Notes: generated by a model not told the origin, from the letters alone. A stretch of 64,000 bases of DNA from Brumimicrobium mesophilum (GCF_003025005.1 NZ_PVSS01000003.1:1-64000); one strand, 5' to 3'; shown: positions 16,681 to 26,772, counted from the stretch's first letter. Program-made: numbers and translations.

Positions 16681-17442
16681 ATGATAAAATTCTTTCGAAA
16701 AAACCGTCAAAAAACACTCACCGAAAATAGGTTTGGAAAATACCTTGTATACGCGACAGGTGAAATTATTCTTGTGGTTATTGGAATTTTAATTGCGCTT
16801 TACATTAATAATTGGAATCAAAACAGAGCAGATCAGCATTTAGAAGAAGGTTATATTTCCTCGTTGATTGAAGATGCAAAAACAGATTTATCTAATTTTG
16901 ATAATGCAATTTCTGCAAACGAAGAACGTATGTCAAACTTAGACACCCTTGCTTTAAGTTGCTATAATTACGATGTAGAAGCCAGAAAAGACCCTGAGCT
17001 CATTCTTTGGTATATGAAAAGTCTACGACGTCCAGATTTTGTTGCCCAAACCGACAGAACCCTTTCCCAACTAAAAAATTCTGGAGGAATGCAATTGATT
17101 ACGGAGAAAACCAAAGTTGAAGCCATCATAGCTTATGAAAAATCATTTGAACGCTTATACAATCAGCAAGGCTGGTATGAAGGAGCACTCAGAAATCTAG
17201 TTGACGCTGGAGTTCCAATCATCAATTACAAGTATATTCCCGTATTACACACCAAGGTATTTGACATCGAAACTTTTTTTAAAACTGCGCGCCTCCTTGA
17301 AACCGACGAACGATTGCTTACCGAGTTAGGAAATAGAGCAAGCATTTATAATAGGCTGACGTACTCCTACATCAACTATTTGATGGAAGGAAAGGCAGAA
17401 TGTAAAAGGTTAATTGAGATTTTGGAGAAGGTTGAAGAGTAA
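16681..17442 (+). CDS. DUF6090-family single-pass membrane protein
   Basis: 253 aa. The amphipathic N-terminus FFRKNRQKTL is followed by one transmembrane helix (GEIILVVIGILIALYINNW) and a soluble helical domain. This order is the hallmark of the Bacteroidota DUF6090 family, which is multi-copy in many Flavobacteriia and of unknown function. The start lies 22 bp after the methyltransferase stop. Confidence 0.8.
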   Translation: MIKFFRKNRQKTLTENRFGKYLVYATGEIILVVIGILIALYINNWNQNRADQHLEEGYISSLIEDAKTDLSNFDNAISANEERMSNLDTLALSCYNYDVEARKDPELILWYMKSLRRPDFVAQTDRTLSQLKNSGGMQLITEKTKVEAIIAYEKSFERLYNQQGWYEGALRNLVDAGVPIINYKYIPVLHTKVFDIETFFKTARLLETDERLLTELGNRASIYNRLTYSYINYLMEGKAECKRLIEILEKVEE

Positions 17443-17463
17443 AGTGATTTTATTGATAATGTT

Positions 17464-18408
17464 ATGACGAAAATTATATTGAGCTTATTATTAATTGTTT
17501 ACGTTCTAAGTCCGGAATGTATTTTTGGGCAGTTAACAACAGCAATTGATTACAATCTAAAAGGAAAAGTCAAGAAAGTAGTTTTCGATTCTTATTTAGG
17601 GGAAAAGACCTCAAATGGCTTAGTTAAAGTCAAAAAAGGGTGGGAAGAAACGGGAGAAGTAGATAAGACCATAGAATTTAATGAATCCGGGAATATTACA
17701 AAAATCGTTTTCAGAGATTTAGATGGCAAAATTAAGAGGACAGATGAATTCCTGTATTCCAACGAATTGCTGGTTCAATCGGTAACCAAATACAAGGTAA
17801 TAAAATACATTTATGATGCTCAAAACAGATTAGAAAGTCAAATAATTATTGACCGCACGCCTAGAAGTATAAGTGCATCAAATATTGATGAATTAGGCGA
17901 TGAAGAAGTATTTTCTGTGCAATTCGAGTACGACACCACAGACCTAAAACAACGTGGGTTTTGGTTGAATGAAAAGGAGGATACCACGGCAAAAACAACT
18001 TACTTTTATAATGAAAAGGAATTTGTCATAAAAGAAGAAACAGCCTATTTCGATGGTTTGAAAGATTGGTTTATTTATCAATATGATACCAATGGAAATA
18101 TGCTCAATGTAAATTGGTTTGACAATATTGAAGGTTTATTAGAAATTGAGTCCAATCATTACAAAGGCGCTGCACTTGTTTCGTCAGAGTGGGAGAATTA
18201 CATGGATGGTGAACCCGAAGGAAAAATTGTCTATACCTATCAAAATGGAAATGAAATAGAAATCATCGAAACAGATTTTATGGATGAATCTGAAATAAAA
18301 TGGACTTACGCTTATGAATATGATTCTTTTGGAAATTGGATAAAGAAAACGGTACATACCTACAAAGATGAGTGGTTTATTGTGGATAGGGTGATTGAGT
18401 ATTATTGA
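17464..18408 (+). CDS. Secreted RHS-like repeat protein
   Basis: 314 aa with a signal peptide (IILSLLLIVYVLSPECIFGQ). The mature part consists of degenerate YD/RHS-like units (FNESGNITKIVFRDLDGK, YIYDAQNRLES, YDTNGNMLNVNWFD, YEYDSFGNWIKKTV). It is far shorter than polymorphic-toxin RHS proteins and has no toxin tip, so a surface or periplasmic beta-rich structural role is more likely. Confidence 0.68.
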   Translation: MTKIILSLLLIVYVLSPECIFGQLTTAIDYNLKGKVKKVVFDSYLGEKTSNGLVKVKKGWEETGEVDKTIEFNESGNITKIVFRDLDGKIKRTDEFLYSNELLVQSVTKYKVIKYIYDAQNRLESQIIIDRTPRSISASNIDELGDEEVFSVQFEYDTTDLKQRGFWLNEKEDTTAKTTYFYNEKEFVIKEETAYFDGLKDWFIYQYDTNGNMLNVNWFDNIEGLLEIESNHYKGAALVSSEWENYMDGEPEGKIVYTYQNGNEIEIIETDFMDESEIKWTYAYEYDSFGNWIKKTVHTYKDEWFIVDRVIEYY

Positions 18409-18605
18409 AGGGGGGGATTTTTAAGTAATCCGTATCTTACTCGAACAAATTAATAACCACTTTAATCTAAATAAATCATGCTAATCAAATTCGGTTGCGA
18501 TCATTAAGTGGGGCAACCTGTGCATTGTGTTTTTATTGTTTTGAAATAGTTGATAAAGAAATTAATCATTGATGGTTGAACAAGAGTAAAAAAATAGAGA
18601 AAATT

Positions 18606-18929
18606 ATGATAGAGAAATTAAAAGATAGTGAATCTGTAATCAAGTTGGCTTTGGCGATTTTGATGTTTATGTGTTTACTCGATATGCCTTATGGCTTTTA
18701 TATGTTTGTGCGTTTCGCAGCGCTCGTTGGTTTCGGTATTTTAGCTTATAAAGCGAAGGATAAAGACGATAAAACTGAAATGATTATTTATGGTGCCTTG
18801 GCCTTGCTATTCCAACCCTTTTTCAAAATAGCATTGGGTAGAGAAATGTGGAATGTCGTGGATGTGATTGTTGGGGTAGGGTTGGTTGTGACTGTTTTTA
18901 GGAAGGGGAAGGTGGGAAGTACGGAGTAG
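18606..18929 (+). CDS. Small membrane protein (DUF6804-like)
   Basis: 107 aa from the ATG at 18606; a TTG at 18576 would add ten lysine-rich residues. Four hydrophobic segments are packed closely (about 12-28, 30-48, 58-75, 80-95), with KAKDKDDKTEM as a charged loop. It resembles the small DUF6804 family of Bacteroidota membrane proteins. Function unknown. It is the last gene before the defence island. Confidence 0.6.
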   Translation: MIEKLKDSESVIKLALAILMFMCLLDMPYGFYMFVRFAALVGFGILAYKAKDKDDKTEMIIYGALALLFQPFFKIALGREMWNVVDVIVGVGLVVTVFRKGKVGSTE

Positions 18930-19067
18930 ATTTTACACTATTAATTATTACACGAATCTCAAACAGCTCCACGTAATATTTACGTTTATTTTACGCGCTC
19001 AAACTCCTTTCTTTTTATATCTTTAAGCACTGCACAAGATTATGATTGATCTAATTTAAGTTAACCT

Positions 19068-22000
19068 ATGGCTTTCAACGAAGATTCTAGAGTGAAAATA
19101 CCGTCAATACTGCACCTCATTCAGTTAGGTTATAAATATTTGTCTTTAAAAGAAAGTGTTTGGGATCGTGATACGAATATATTTACAGATATTTTTAAGG
19201 AACAAATTGCTAAAATTAATCCTGAACTTTCAGAAAGTGAGGTTAAACGAATTTATGATGCGGTGTCCTTGGATTTAGAAAACGAAGATTTAGGTCGTGC
19301 GTTTTATAACAAATTGATTGATCAAACTGGAATAAAGCTCATCGATTTTGAAAATTTCGAAGAAAATAACTCATTCCATGTGGTAACTGAACTTCCTTAT
19401 GAAAAGGATGACGAGGTATTCAGACCTGATATTATATTGTTAATAAATGGTATGCCATTGGTCTTTATCGAAGTAAAAAAGCCTAATAATCGTGATGGTG
19501 TTCGTGCAGAACATAGACGCATGGAATCACGTTTTAGAAATAAGAAGTTCAGTAAGTTTATTAATCTTACACAGTTGATGGTGTTTTCTAATAATATGCA
19601 ATATAATGATGAAGACACCCAAATGTTAGAAGGTGCTTTTTACAGTACTACTAATTATAGAAAACCTTCCTTTAATTATTTTAGAGAAGAGGAAGATTTT
19701 GATCTTTCTGAATTGCTAAAACCGTTAACTGAAGAGGATGAGTTATTTGTACTTAAAGATACGAATTATTTAAGTGTCAAGAATTCTAAAGAATATGTGA
19801 CAAATAAAAACGCAAGTACTCCTACAAATTCAATATCAACATCTTTATTTCACAAGGAGCGGTTAAAATTCATTTTACGATATGCTTTTGCTTATGTTCA
19901 TGAAGAAACAGGGTTAGAAAAGCATATAATGCGATATCCTCAAATATTTGCTACAAAAGCGATTGAACGTAAATTGGAAGAAGGGATTAAAAAAGGAATT
20001 ATTTGGCATACGCAAGGTTCAGGGAAAACAGCATTGGCTTTCTTCAATGTTAAACATTTAACGCATTACTTTCAAAAGAAAAATGTTATTCCTAAGTTTT
20101 ACTTTATTGTTGACCGATTGGATCTTTTAACTCAAGCAGCTAAAGAGTTTACTGCTCGTGGTTTGAAAGTGTATAAAATTAATTCGCGTGAAGACTTTAG
20201 TAAAGATATTAAATCTACAAAAGTAATTCATAATGATTCAGGTAAGCCGGAAATTACGGTTGTCAATATTCATAAGTTTAAAGATGATCCAGATTTAATT
20301 AAGAATAACGATTACAATTTAAATATTCAACGTGTGTTCTTTTTAGATGAAGTTCATCGTAGCTATAACCCGAAGGGAAGCTTTTTGGCAAATTTAGAAT
20401 TAGCGGATAAACATTCTATTAAAATAGGTTTGACAGGAACTCCGTTATTAGGAACTGAATATAACTCAAAATCATTATTTGGAGATTACATCCATAAATA
20501 TTATTACAACTTATCAATTAAAGATGGATATACGCTTCGTTTAATTCGAGAAGAGATTGAGTCAAACTATAAATTGGTTTTACAAGAAGTACTTGAGAAA
20601 ATAAAAGTTATAAAAGGAGACGGTAATAAAAAAACGGTTTATGCCAAAAAACCGTATGTGAAGCCTATGCTTAAATATATCGTTCAAGATATGGAACAAG
20701 CAAGAATTTCAATGGATGATTATTCAATAGGTGGAATGGTGGTTTGTGATTCTTCAGAACAAGCAAAAATGATGTATGAAGTTTTTCAAGAAGAATATGC
20801 TGAGCAAACAAACTTTTATCAAGCTCAAGCTGCAGAAGAACAAGCAAGCTATGGATCTAAAAAAGTAAGGAATAGTAAAGTGAAGTCAGCTCAAGTAATT
20901 TTACATGATATTGGTACAAAACAAGATCGTATTGACTGGGTAGAAGATTTTAAGGCAGGAAATATAGATTTTCTTTTTGTTTACAATATGTTGCTCACTG
21001 GTTTTGATGCAAAACGATTGAAAAAATTATATATCGGTAGAAAAGTTAAAGCCCATAACTTGTTGCAAACTTTGACACGTGTGAATAGAACATACGGAAC
21101 GCATAAATATGGTTATGTAGTCGATTTTGCAGATATTCAACAAGAATTTGATAAAACAAACAGAGACTATTTCAATGAACTTCAATCTGAATTGGGAGAT
21201 GAAATGCAACATTATTCTAATCTTTTTAAAAAGCCTGAGGAAGTTGAGGAAGAAATAGAAGAAATAAAGGATATTCTTTTTAAATATGACACTGTTGATG
21301 CTGAGATTTTTAGTAGACAGGTTTCAGAAATTAATGATAGAGAAGAGGTTAGACAGATTGCAAAAGCGTTAAACAATTCAAAAGAACTTTATAACCTGAT
21401 CCGTTTGTCTGGAAATTTTGATCTTCTCGATAAATTAGACTTTAGAAAGTTATCGGTTCTTTCGAGAATGGCTAACGATAGGTTGTCTATAATTAATACC
21501 AGGGAGGCATTAGAAAATAACGAAGAAACTCAGAACATATTAAATACAGCTTTAGAAGATGTCATTTTTGCTTTTACAAAAGTAAAGGAAGAAGAGATGA
21601 TTCTAGCTGATGAATTAAAGGATGTCTTAGGAAAAACACGTGAAATTCTTGGAGGAAATTTTGATCCTAGAGATCCTGAATTTATTTCACTAAAGGCAGA
21701 ATTAGAACGTTTATTTAAAAAGAAAAATTTGAGTGAGGTTTCCAAAGAAGAAATGGAAGCCAATATAAAAGCACTTAATAAAATTTATAGTTCAGCTAAA
21801 AAACTAGAACGCGAAAACCAACTTTTAAAGGCGAAGTACGATTATGATGCAAAGTATGCTCGTATTCATAAAAGATTGATGGAAAAAGATCCATTAACAG
21901 ATAGCGAAAGAAAGTTATTTGAGGCGCTCAAAGGTTTGAAAACAGCAGTGGATAAGGAAATTTTACAGAATTCAAGATTACTTGATAATGAGAGTTATGT

Positions 22001-22139
22001 TGAACGCATGGTTACTCGCTTAGTGGTAAATGAATTTAAAAAAGAACAGAAAATCGACATTAATACCACAGATGTAAAGCGAATTAATAGAATTATTGTT
22101 CGTGAATATATGAATGAATACAACGGATACGCTGTATAA
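19068..22139 (+). CDS. hsdR: Type I restriction enzyme, HsdR subunit
   Basis: 1023 aa. The N-terminal nuclease domain shows PD-(D/E)XK residues Asp121 (FRPDII) and Glu135-V-Lys137 (FIEVKKP). The motor follows: Walker A TQGSGKT (315-321), DEVH box (427-430) and GLTGTP, then the second RecA-like lobe ending in LTRVNRTYG. The helical C-terminus binds the methylase. It cleaves unmodified DNA after ATP-driven translocation, in complex with HsdM and HsdS encoded directly downstream. The length is normal and all motifs look intact. Confidence 0.95.
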   Translation: MAFNEDSRVKIPSILHLIQLGYKYLSLKESVWDRDTNIFTDIFKEQIAKINPELSESEVKRIYDAVSLDLENEDLGRAFYNKLIDQTGIKLIDFENFEENNSFHVVTELPYEKDDEVFRPDIILLINGMPLVFIEVKKPNNRDGVRAEHRRMESRFRNKKFSKFINLTQLMVFSNNMQYNDEDTQMLEGAFYSTTNYRKPSFNYFREEEDFDLSELLKPLTEEDELFVLKDTNYLSVKNSKEYVTNKNASTPTNSISTSLFHKERLKFILRYAFAYVHEETGLEKHIMRYPQIFATKAIERKLEEGIKKGIIWHTQGSGKTALAFFNVKHLTHYFQKKNVIPKFYFIVDRLDLLTQAAKEFTARGLKVYKINSREDFSKDIKSTKVIHNDSGKPEITVVNIHKFKDDPDLIKNNDYNLNIQRVFFLDEVHRSYNPKGSFLANLELADKHSIKIGLTGTPLLGTEYNSKSLFGDYIHKYYYNLSIKDGYTLRLIREEIESNYKLVLQEVLEKIKVIKGDGNKKTVYAKKPYVKPMLKYIVQDMEQARISMDDYSIGGMVVCDSSEQAKMMYEVFQEEYAEQTNFYQAQAAEEQASYGSKKVRNSKVKSAQVILHDIGTKQDRIDWVEDFKAGNIDFLFVYNMLLTGFDAKRLKKLYIGRKVKAHNLLQTLTRVNRTYGTHKYGYVVDFADIQQEFDKTNRDYFNELQSELGDEMQHYSNLFKKPEEVEEEIEEIKDILFKYDTVDAEIFSRQVSEINDREEVRQIAKALNNSKELYNLIRLSGNFDLLDKLDFRKLSVLSRMANDRLSIINTREALENNEETQNILNTALEDVIFAFTKVKEEEMILADELKDVLGKTREILGGNFDPRDPEFISLKAELERLFKKKNLSEVSKEEMEANIKALNKIYSSAKKLERENQLLKAKYDYDAKYARIHKRLMEKDPLTDSERKLFEALKGLKTAVDKEILQNSRLLDNESYVERMVTRLVVNEFKKEQKIDINTTDVKRINRIIVREYMNEYNGYAV

Positions 22140-22140
22140 A

Positions 22141-22200
22141 ATTACGAATTAGTTTAATCACGAATTACGATTTTGATGATATTCATTGAAAATTCGTAAT
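22141..22200. repeat. Short inverted repeat between hsdR and hsdM
   Basis: ATTACGAATT (22141-22150) and AATTCGTAAT (22191-22200) are perfect complements, with a further CGAATTACGA between them. No T-run follows, so it looks more like a small repetitive element or mRNA stem than a terminator. Confidence 0.5.
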
Positions 22201-22222
22201 TGAATATTGACAATTGAAATAT

Positions 22223-23857
22223 ATGACAACTACAATAGAATTTGAAAAGCAAACCAAGGAGCTAATTGATGGCTTAAAGAGTGTTTGTGCAAATTATGGT
22301 TTAGGAAATGACGGAAATGAGTTTAAGGTGATTACGCAAGTGTTTCTTTATAAATTCTTGAATGATAAATATGTTTATGAATTAAAAAAATTGGAGCCTG
22401 AATTGGCGAAAGCTGAGAGTTTCGATGAAGCGCTAAAAAAGTTTTCAGATGATGATTTAGAGTTTTTAACAATGCAAATTAGTGAGAATACGGCTCATAT
22501 TGCTCCTAAGAATTTAATTTCACGCTTATTTGAACAACAAAACAAAGAAAAGTTTGCTGATATTTTTGATGAAACTTTACTCAGTGTAGCCAAAGACAAT
22601 ACGGACATCTTCTCTGTACTGACGCAAGGTGGTGAAAAAGTAGTTTTGTTTGATAATCTAAGCAAATACGTTACCGATAATAGAGATGAATTCTGTAAAG
22701 CTTTAGTAAACAAATTAGTTGACTTTAGTTTTGAACACATTTTTAAAGAGAAATTTGATTTCTTTGCTACCATCTTTGAATATTTAATTAAAGATTATAA
22801 CACGAACAGTGGAGGTAAATACGCTGAGTACTTTACACCACATGCCGTTGCTAAAATTATGGCAGAATGTTTAGTTACAGAAGAGAATGTAAACAACGTG
22901 ACCTGCTATGACCCAAGTGCGGGATCTGGAACTTTATTGATGAATTTAGCCCACTCCATTGGGGAAGCTAAGTGTACGATTTACTCTCAAGACATCTCTC
23001 AAAAGTCTTCTGCATTGTTACGTTTGAACTTGATCTTAAACAACCTCGTTCATTCTATCCAAAACATAATTCAAGGAAATACGATTTTAAGTCCTTACCA
23101 TAAGCAAGAGGACGGGCAATTAGAAAAATTCGATTATATCGTCTCTAATCCTCCATTTAAGTTGGACTTTTCAGACTATAGTGCAGATTTAGACAGTAAA
23201 GCGAACAAAGAACGTTTTTTTGCTGGAATACCAAAAGTTCCTAAGAGCAAGAAAGACTCCATGGCTATTTATTTGTTGTTTATTCAGCACATCATGTACA
23301 GTTTAACCGCAAAAGGAAAGGCAGCAATTGTTGTTCCTACAGGGTTTATTACTGCACAGTCTGGAATAGACAAAAAGATCAGACAAAAACTAGTAGAAAG
23401 TAAAATGTTAGCAGGAGTGGTGAGTATGCCTTCTAATATCTTTGCAACAACAGGAACCAACGTAAGTATTTTGTTTTTAGATAAAACCAATACCAAAGAT
23501 GTAGTTTTGGTGGACGCTTCAAACTTAGGTACAAAAGTAAAAGAAGGAAAAAACCAAAAAACAGTTTTAAGCGAAGTAGAAGAACAACAAATTATTGATG
23601 TTTTTAATGCGAAGAAAGCTGAAGATGACTTTTCTGTCGTAGTAGGATATGATGAAATTAAAGCGAAAAATTATAGCTTAAGTGCAGGGCAATATTTTGA
23701 AGTTAAAATAGAATATGTTGATATTACTGCTGAAGAGTTTACTGCTAAAATGGGGAGCTTTGAAAGTAATTTAAGTGAGCTTTTTGATGAGTCTAAAAGT
23801 TTGGAAATAAAGATTCAGAATAATTTATCAAGCTTAAATTTAAATAATCATTTATGA
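22223..23857 (+). CDS. hsdM: Type I DNA methyltransferase, HsdM subunit
   Basis: 544 aa from the ATG at 22223, preferred over a TTG three codons earlier. A helical HsdM N-terminal domain (about 10-150) precedes the N6-adenine methylase fold: SAM motif PSAGSGT (231-237) and catalytic NPPF (309-312). It methylates adenines in the HsdS-specified site and protects the genome. The stop overlaps the hsdS start as ATGA, so the subunits are translationally coupled. Confidence 0.95.
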   Translation: MTTTIEFEKQTKELIDGLKSVCANYGLGNDGNEFKVITQVFLYKFLNDKYVYELKKLEPELAKAESFDEALKKFSDDDLEFLTMQISENTAHIAPKNLISRLFEQQNKEKFADIFDETLLSVAKDNTDIFSVLTQGGEKVVLFDNLSKYVTDNRDEFCKALVNKLVDFSFEHIFKEKFDFFATIFEYLIKDYNTNSGGKYAEYFTPHAVAKIMAECLVTEENVNNVTCYDPSAGSGTLLMNLAHSIGEAKCTIYSQDISQKSSALLRLNLILNNLVHSIQNIIQGNTILSPYHKQEDGQLEKFDYIVSNPPFKLDFSDYSADLDSKANKERFFAGIPKVPKSKKDSMAIYLLFIQHIMYSLTAKGKAAIVVPTGFITAQSGIDKKIRQKLVESKMLAGVVSMPSNIFATTGTNVSILFLDKTNTKDVVLVDASNLGTKVKEGKNQKTVLSEVEEQQIIDVFNAKKAEDDFSVVVGYDEIKAKNYSLSAGQYFEVKIEYVDITAEEFTAKMGSFESNLSELFDESKSLEIKIQNNLSSLNLNNHL

Positions 23858-25218
23858 AACAAATTAGTTTTGGAGAAATAGCAGAATTTAGAAATGGTTT
23901 AAACTTTGGTAAAGATAGTCACGGAATGGGTTGTTTGATAATCGGTATTCCAGATTTTAAAGACAGATTTTATCCTGATTACAGTTCTTTAGGTGAAATA
24001 AATCCTTTAGGAATTATTAAGGAGGAAGATTATTTACGAAAAGAAGATATTTTATTTGTTAGATCAAATGGTAATAAAGATTTAGTTGGAAGAAGTTTAT
24101 ATATTGATAAAGATATTAAAGCTGTTTATTCAGGATTTTGTATTCGGGCGAGATTAACTTCCTCAGTGGTTGATCCACTTTTTTGTGCATATTATACACG
24201 ATCAGATAGGTTTAAATCTTCAATTTCTACCTCGGGTGGAACAAATATTCAAAATCTAAATCAAGGTATATTAGCAAATGTAAAATTACCATTGTTTTCA
24301 AGTAGATCTCAAAAACAAATCGCCAAAGTCCTCTCCGATTTAGACGCGAAAATAGAAGTTAACAATAAAATCAATAAAGAGTTAGAAGCGATGGCCAAAA
24401 CGCTTTATGATTATTGGTTTGTACAGTTTGATTTTCCCTTCGACTTCGCTCAGGGTATACCTGATGTAAATGGAAAGCCTTATAAATCATCTGGAGGTAA
24501 AATGGTTTATAATGAAGAATTGAAGAGGGAGGTTCCTGCGGGTTGGGAGGTGAATTCATTTTCAGATTGGATTAAAAATGACAAAAGCGGAGACTGGGGG
24601 AAAGAAACAAAACAAGGAAACTATGTTAATAAGGTTTCTTGTATTCGAGGAGCCGATTTAAATGGTTTAAATGGAAATGGTGAAGTTAAGAGTCCAACAC
24701 GATTTATTCTTGAAAAGAACAACCATAAACTATTAGAGGTTGGAGATTTCATTATAGAAATTTCAGGTGGAAGCCCAACACAATCAACAGGAAGAATGGC
24801 ATTTATAATAGAAGAAACATTAGACCGCTTTGAAAATCCTTTAATCTGTTCAAACTTCTGTAAAGCAGTAACTTTAAAAGATAAAAACGCTTTGTATAAC
24901 TTCGCTTATGAATGGAATAGGTTGTATGATGCTGGAGTTCTGTTTGGTTGGGAAGGTAAGACAAGCGGAATTAAAAACTTGCTGTTTGAATCATTTGTAA
25001 CAAATCACAAAGTTGCAATTCCTGATTCAAAAGTTATGGATCTTTTCTATGATTATGCTAAACCTATTCATGCTCAGATTCAAACTAATTTAAAAGAAAA
25101 CCAAAAACTTGCAGAGCTTCGTGATTGGTTGTTGCCTATGTTAATGAATGGGCAGGTTTCGGTTAGTGAGGCTGAGGAGAGATTGGTCCACGATAGTTAT
25201 CGGGAGGTTGCTGAGTAG
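23854..25218 (+). CDS. hsdS: Type I specificity subunit, HsdS
   Basis: 454 aa: target-recognition domain 1 (about 1-150), central coiled-coil (QKQIAKVLSDLDAKIEVNNKIN onward), target-recognition domain 2 (about 225-400) and C-terminal coiled-coil (NLKENQKLAELRDWLLPMLMNGQ). In related HsdS proteins the central linker reads WFVQFDFP followed by GKPYKSSGGKMV. Here about eight residues, FDFAQGIP, are inserted by an interspersed repeat (24436-24455) that keeps the frame. The protein still looks complete. Confidence 0.92.
   Translation: MKQISFGEIAEFRNGLNFGKDSHGMGCLIIGIPDFKDRFYPDYSSLGEINPLGIIKEEDYLRKEDILFVRSNGNKDLVGRSLYIDKDIKAVYSGFCIRARLTSSVVDPLFCAYYTRSDRFKSSISTSGGTNIQNLNQGILANVKLPLFSSRSQKQIAKVLSDLDAKIEVNNKINKELEAMAKTLYDYWFVQFDFPFDFAQGIPDVNGKPYKSSGGKMVYNEELKREVPAGWEVNSFSDWIKNDKSGDWGKETKQGNYVNKVSCIRGADLNGLNGNGEVKSPTRFILEKNNHKLLEVGDFIIEISGGSPTQSTGRMAFIIEETLDRFENPLICSNFCKAVTLKDKNALYNFAYEWNRLYDAGVLFGWEGKTSGIKNLLFESFVTNHKVAIPDSKVMDLFYDYAKPIHAQIQTNLKENQKLAELRDWLLPMLMNGQVSVSEAEERLVHDSYREVAE
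24436..24455. repeat. Interspersed flavobacterial repeat inside hsdS
   Basis: CTTCGACTTCGCTCAG flanked by CCC/GGG is a repeat I know from many flavobacterial intergenic regions, recognisable on the other strand by the translation YPERSRR. Here it is read as FDFAQG within the HsdS linker. Confidence 0.7.
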
Positions 25219-25318
25219 AGAGGTAAATATGGGGAGGGTAAGTGAATAAAATCGATTAATCAGACCGAACTAAATAGGGTTTATACCGGAGAGAATATTA
25301 AATATTATTTATAGTCAA

Positions 25319-26602
25319 ATGCCTCATCAATATAAATATCATGAAAACAATATTAAGCTACTTGAAAGTGTTCTTGGCAGATTAAAATATTCGGTGCTGC
25401 CTAGTTATATAATCAAATGGCTTGAAAATTTTGACGAAGAAGAAATCACAACAGCTCTAGATTTATTGAGGTTTTATGAATATATAAGTCCTGAAGAACT
25501 TTTGTTAAGATTCGATCATCTATTAAAAGACTTGTTTAAATACGTTAAAACCGATTTAAATTTACTTTTTATTCCGTTTGGGAAAATTGGGAAAAGTTCA
25601 ACATTGGTAACCTATCCATTGACTCATCTTGACCGGTATAAAAATAAAGAGAAAAATAACAACTTTAAATTTTCTCATGATCTTGAAAGTGAATTAAAAG
25701 GGACTCAGAATTATGATTATATAATTTTTATAGATGATTTCGTAGGTTCTGGAAAAACCTTTTTGGACTATTTCAAATTGCATAACACGATCATAAAAAC
25801 TCATAATTATGATCATAAAATGATTTTGATGTGCCCCATAATCATGGAAAAGGCGTATAATTGTATTAATAAAAGAGGTTTGAAGATTATTTCAGAAATA
25901 AGATTTAAATTTATTGAAAGTAAAAAATCACCATTAAAATTATTACCCAAAAGTAAAGAGTTAGTAAATCTTATCGATAAATACGGAGCAATAATTGAGG
26001 TAAACAGACCGCCGAAACAATTCTTACCAAGAGGTTATAAGAATTCTCAATCACTAGTTTCTTTTTATTACGGTGCCCCAAACAATAATTTCCCTATTAT
26101 TTGGGGTGAAAAAAATTGGTATCCATTGTATCCTAGATATTCTAAATTAAAAATGGAAAAGGCTAAAGATTTAAAGAAGAATCTTTCTTATTTTCTTAAT
26201 ACTTTTTTTCATGAAAACCTTAAAATTGAAGGTGGAGCTGAGCTTATTTCAGATGATAAGGATAAAAGGAAAGTTAATAACATTTTACGATTAAAAAATA
26301 ATTATTTTCTTCTGAGCTTACTTTATTTAAAGCACCAATATAAATCTGATCCAAATATGTGTAATCAATTTATTTGCAACTTCTTTGGTGTTACCAAAGA
26401 AGAATTGAGAATTATTTATGTTGAAGGAAGACGTAAAGGGTATATTCGTAAAAATAGTTTTGATATATCTGTTGAAGGAGAAGAATTAATAAAAGATTTA
26501 AAACATAAAAGAAAAAAATCATCAATAAGAAAAATAACTAAACCAAATTTAGCGATTAAAAATTACTTATTTTTACCAAAAACATTTGGGGGGAGTTCTT
26601 AG
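25319..26602 (+). CDS. Retron effector: phosphoribosyltransferase-like protein with winged helix
   Basis: 427 aa. After a helical N-terminus, a PRTase-like core carries the PRPP-loop signature IIFIDDFVGSGKTFLDYF with Asp139-Asp140 and the Gly-Ser-Gly-Lys-Thr turn at 143-147. The C-terminal part (about 330-400, ending ISVEGEELIKDLKHK) looks like a winged helix. It stands directly before a retron reverse transcriptase. PRTase plus DNA-binding effectors define one retron class (type III in the Mestre et al. 2020 scheme, from memory). It is presumably held inactive by the RT-msDNA complex and kills or arrests infected cells on release. Confidence 0.8.
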   Translation: MPHQYKYHENNIKLLESVLGRLKYSVLPSYIIKWLENFDEEEITTALDLLRFYEYISPEELLLRFDHLLKDLFKYVKTDLNLLFIPFGKIGKSSTLVTYPLTHLDRYKNKEKNNNFKFSHDLESELKGTQNYDYIIFIDDFVGSGKTFLDYFKLHNTIIKTHNYDHKMILMCPIIMEKAYNCINKRGLKIISEIRFKFIESKKSPLKLLPKSKELVNLIDKYGAIIEVNRPPKQFLPRGYKNSQSLVSFYYGAPNNNFPIIWGEKNWYPLYPRYSKLKMEKAKDLKKNLSYFLNTFFHENLKIEGGAELISDDKDKRKVNNILRLKNNYFLLSLLYLKHQYKSDPNMCNQFICNFFGVTKEELRIIYVEGRRKGYIRKNSFDISVEGEELIKDLKHKRKKSSIRKITKPNLAIKNYLFLPKTFGGSS

Positions 26603-26710
26603 ATTTTTAGCATTTTACCTACGGGTAATCTCTGTGCCTTGTATAGAGATAAAGTTGAGGTTTGATTTTGACGGTAGCATAACTTTATCTATATTTTATG
26701 CTTAAATGTT
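26603..26710 (+). ncRNA. Candidate retron msr-msd RNA
   Basis: The gap between effector and RT holds the expected parts in order. A TTTAGCAT segment contains an AGC whose G (26610) matches the priming guanosine context of known retrons. A hairpin TTACC-TACG-GGTAA (26615-26628) has a stable UACG loop. A long msd-like hairpin pairs AGATAAAGTT (26647-26656) with AACTTTATCT (26681-26690), extended by TATA/TATA. A short a1/a2-type pairing, 26606-26613 with 26698-26706 (one bulge), closes it. Exact ends are not certain; another dyad, 26705-26710 / 26726-26731, may belong to it. Confidence 0.6.
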
Positions 26711-26772
26711 CTCGTGAAAAGCTCAAACATTCAATGATGAATTACAAATAAACATTCAAGAAAGTAGTAAAA

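Noticed and set aside
17464..18408. RHS polymorphic toxin
   Set aside because: Too short, with no conserved RHS core end and no toxin domain or immunity gene after it.
25219..25318. Retron RNA upstream of the PRTase gene
   Set aside because: The 100-bp gap shows no strong stem or AGC context; the gap before the RT has both.
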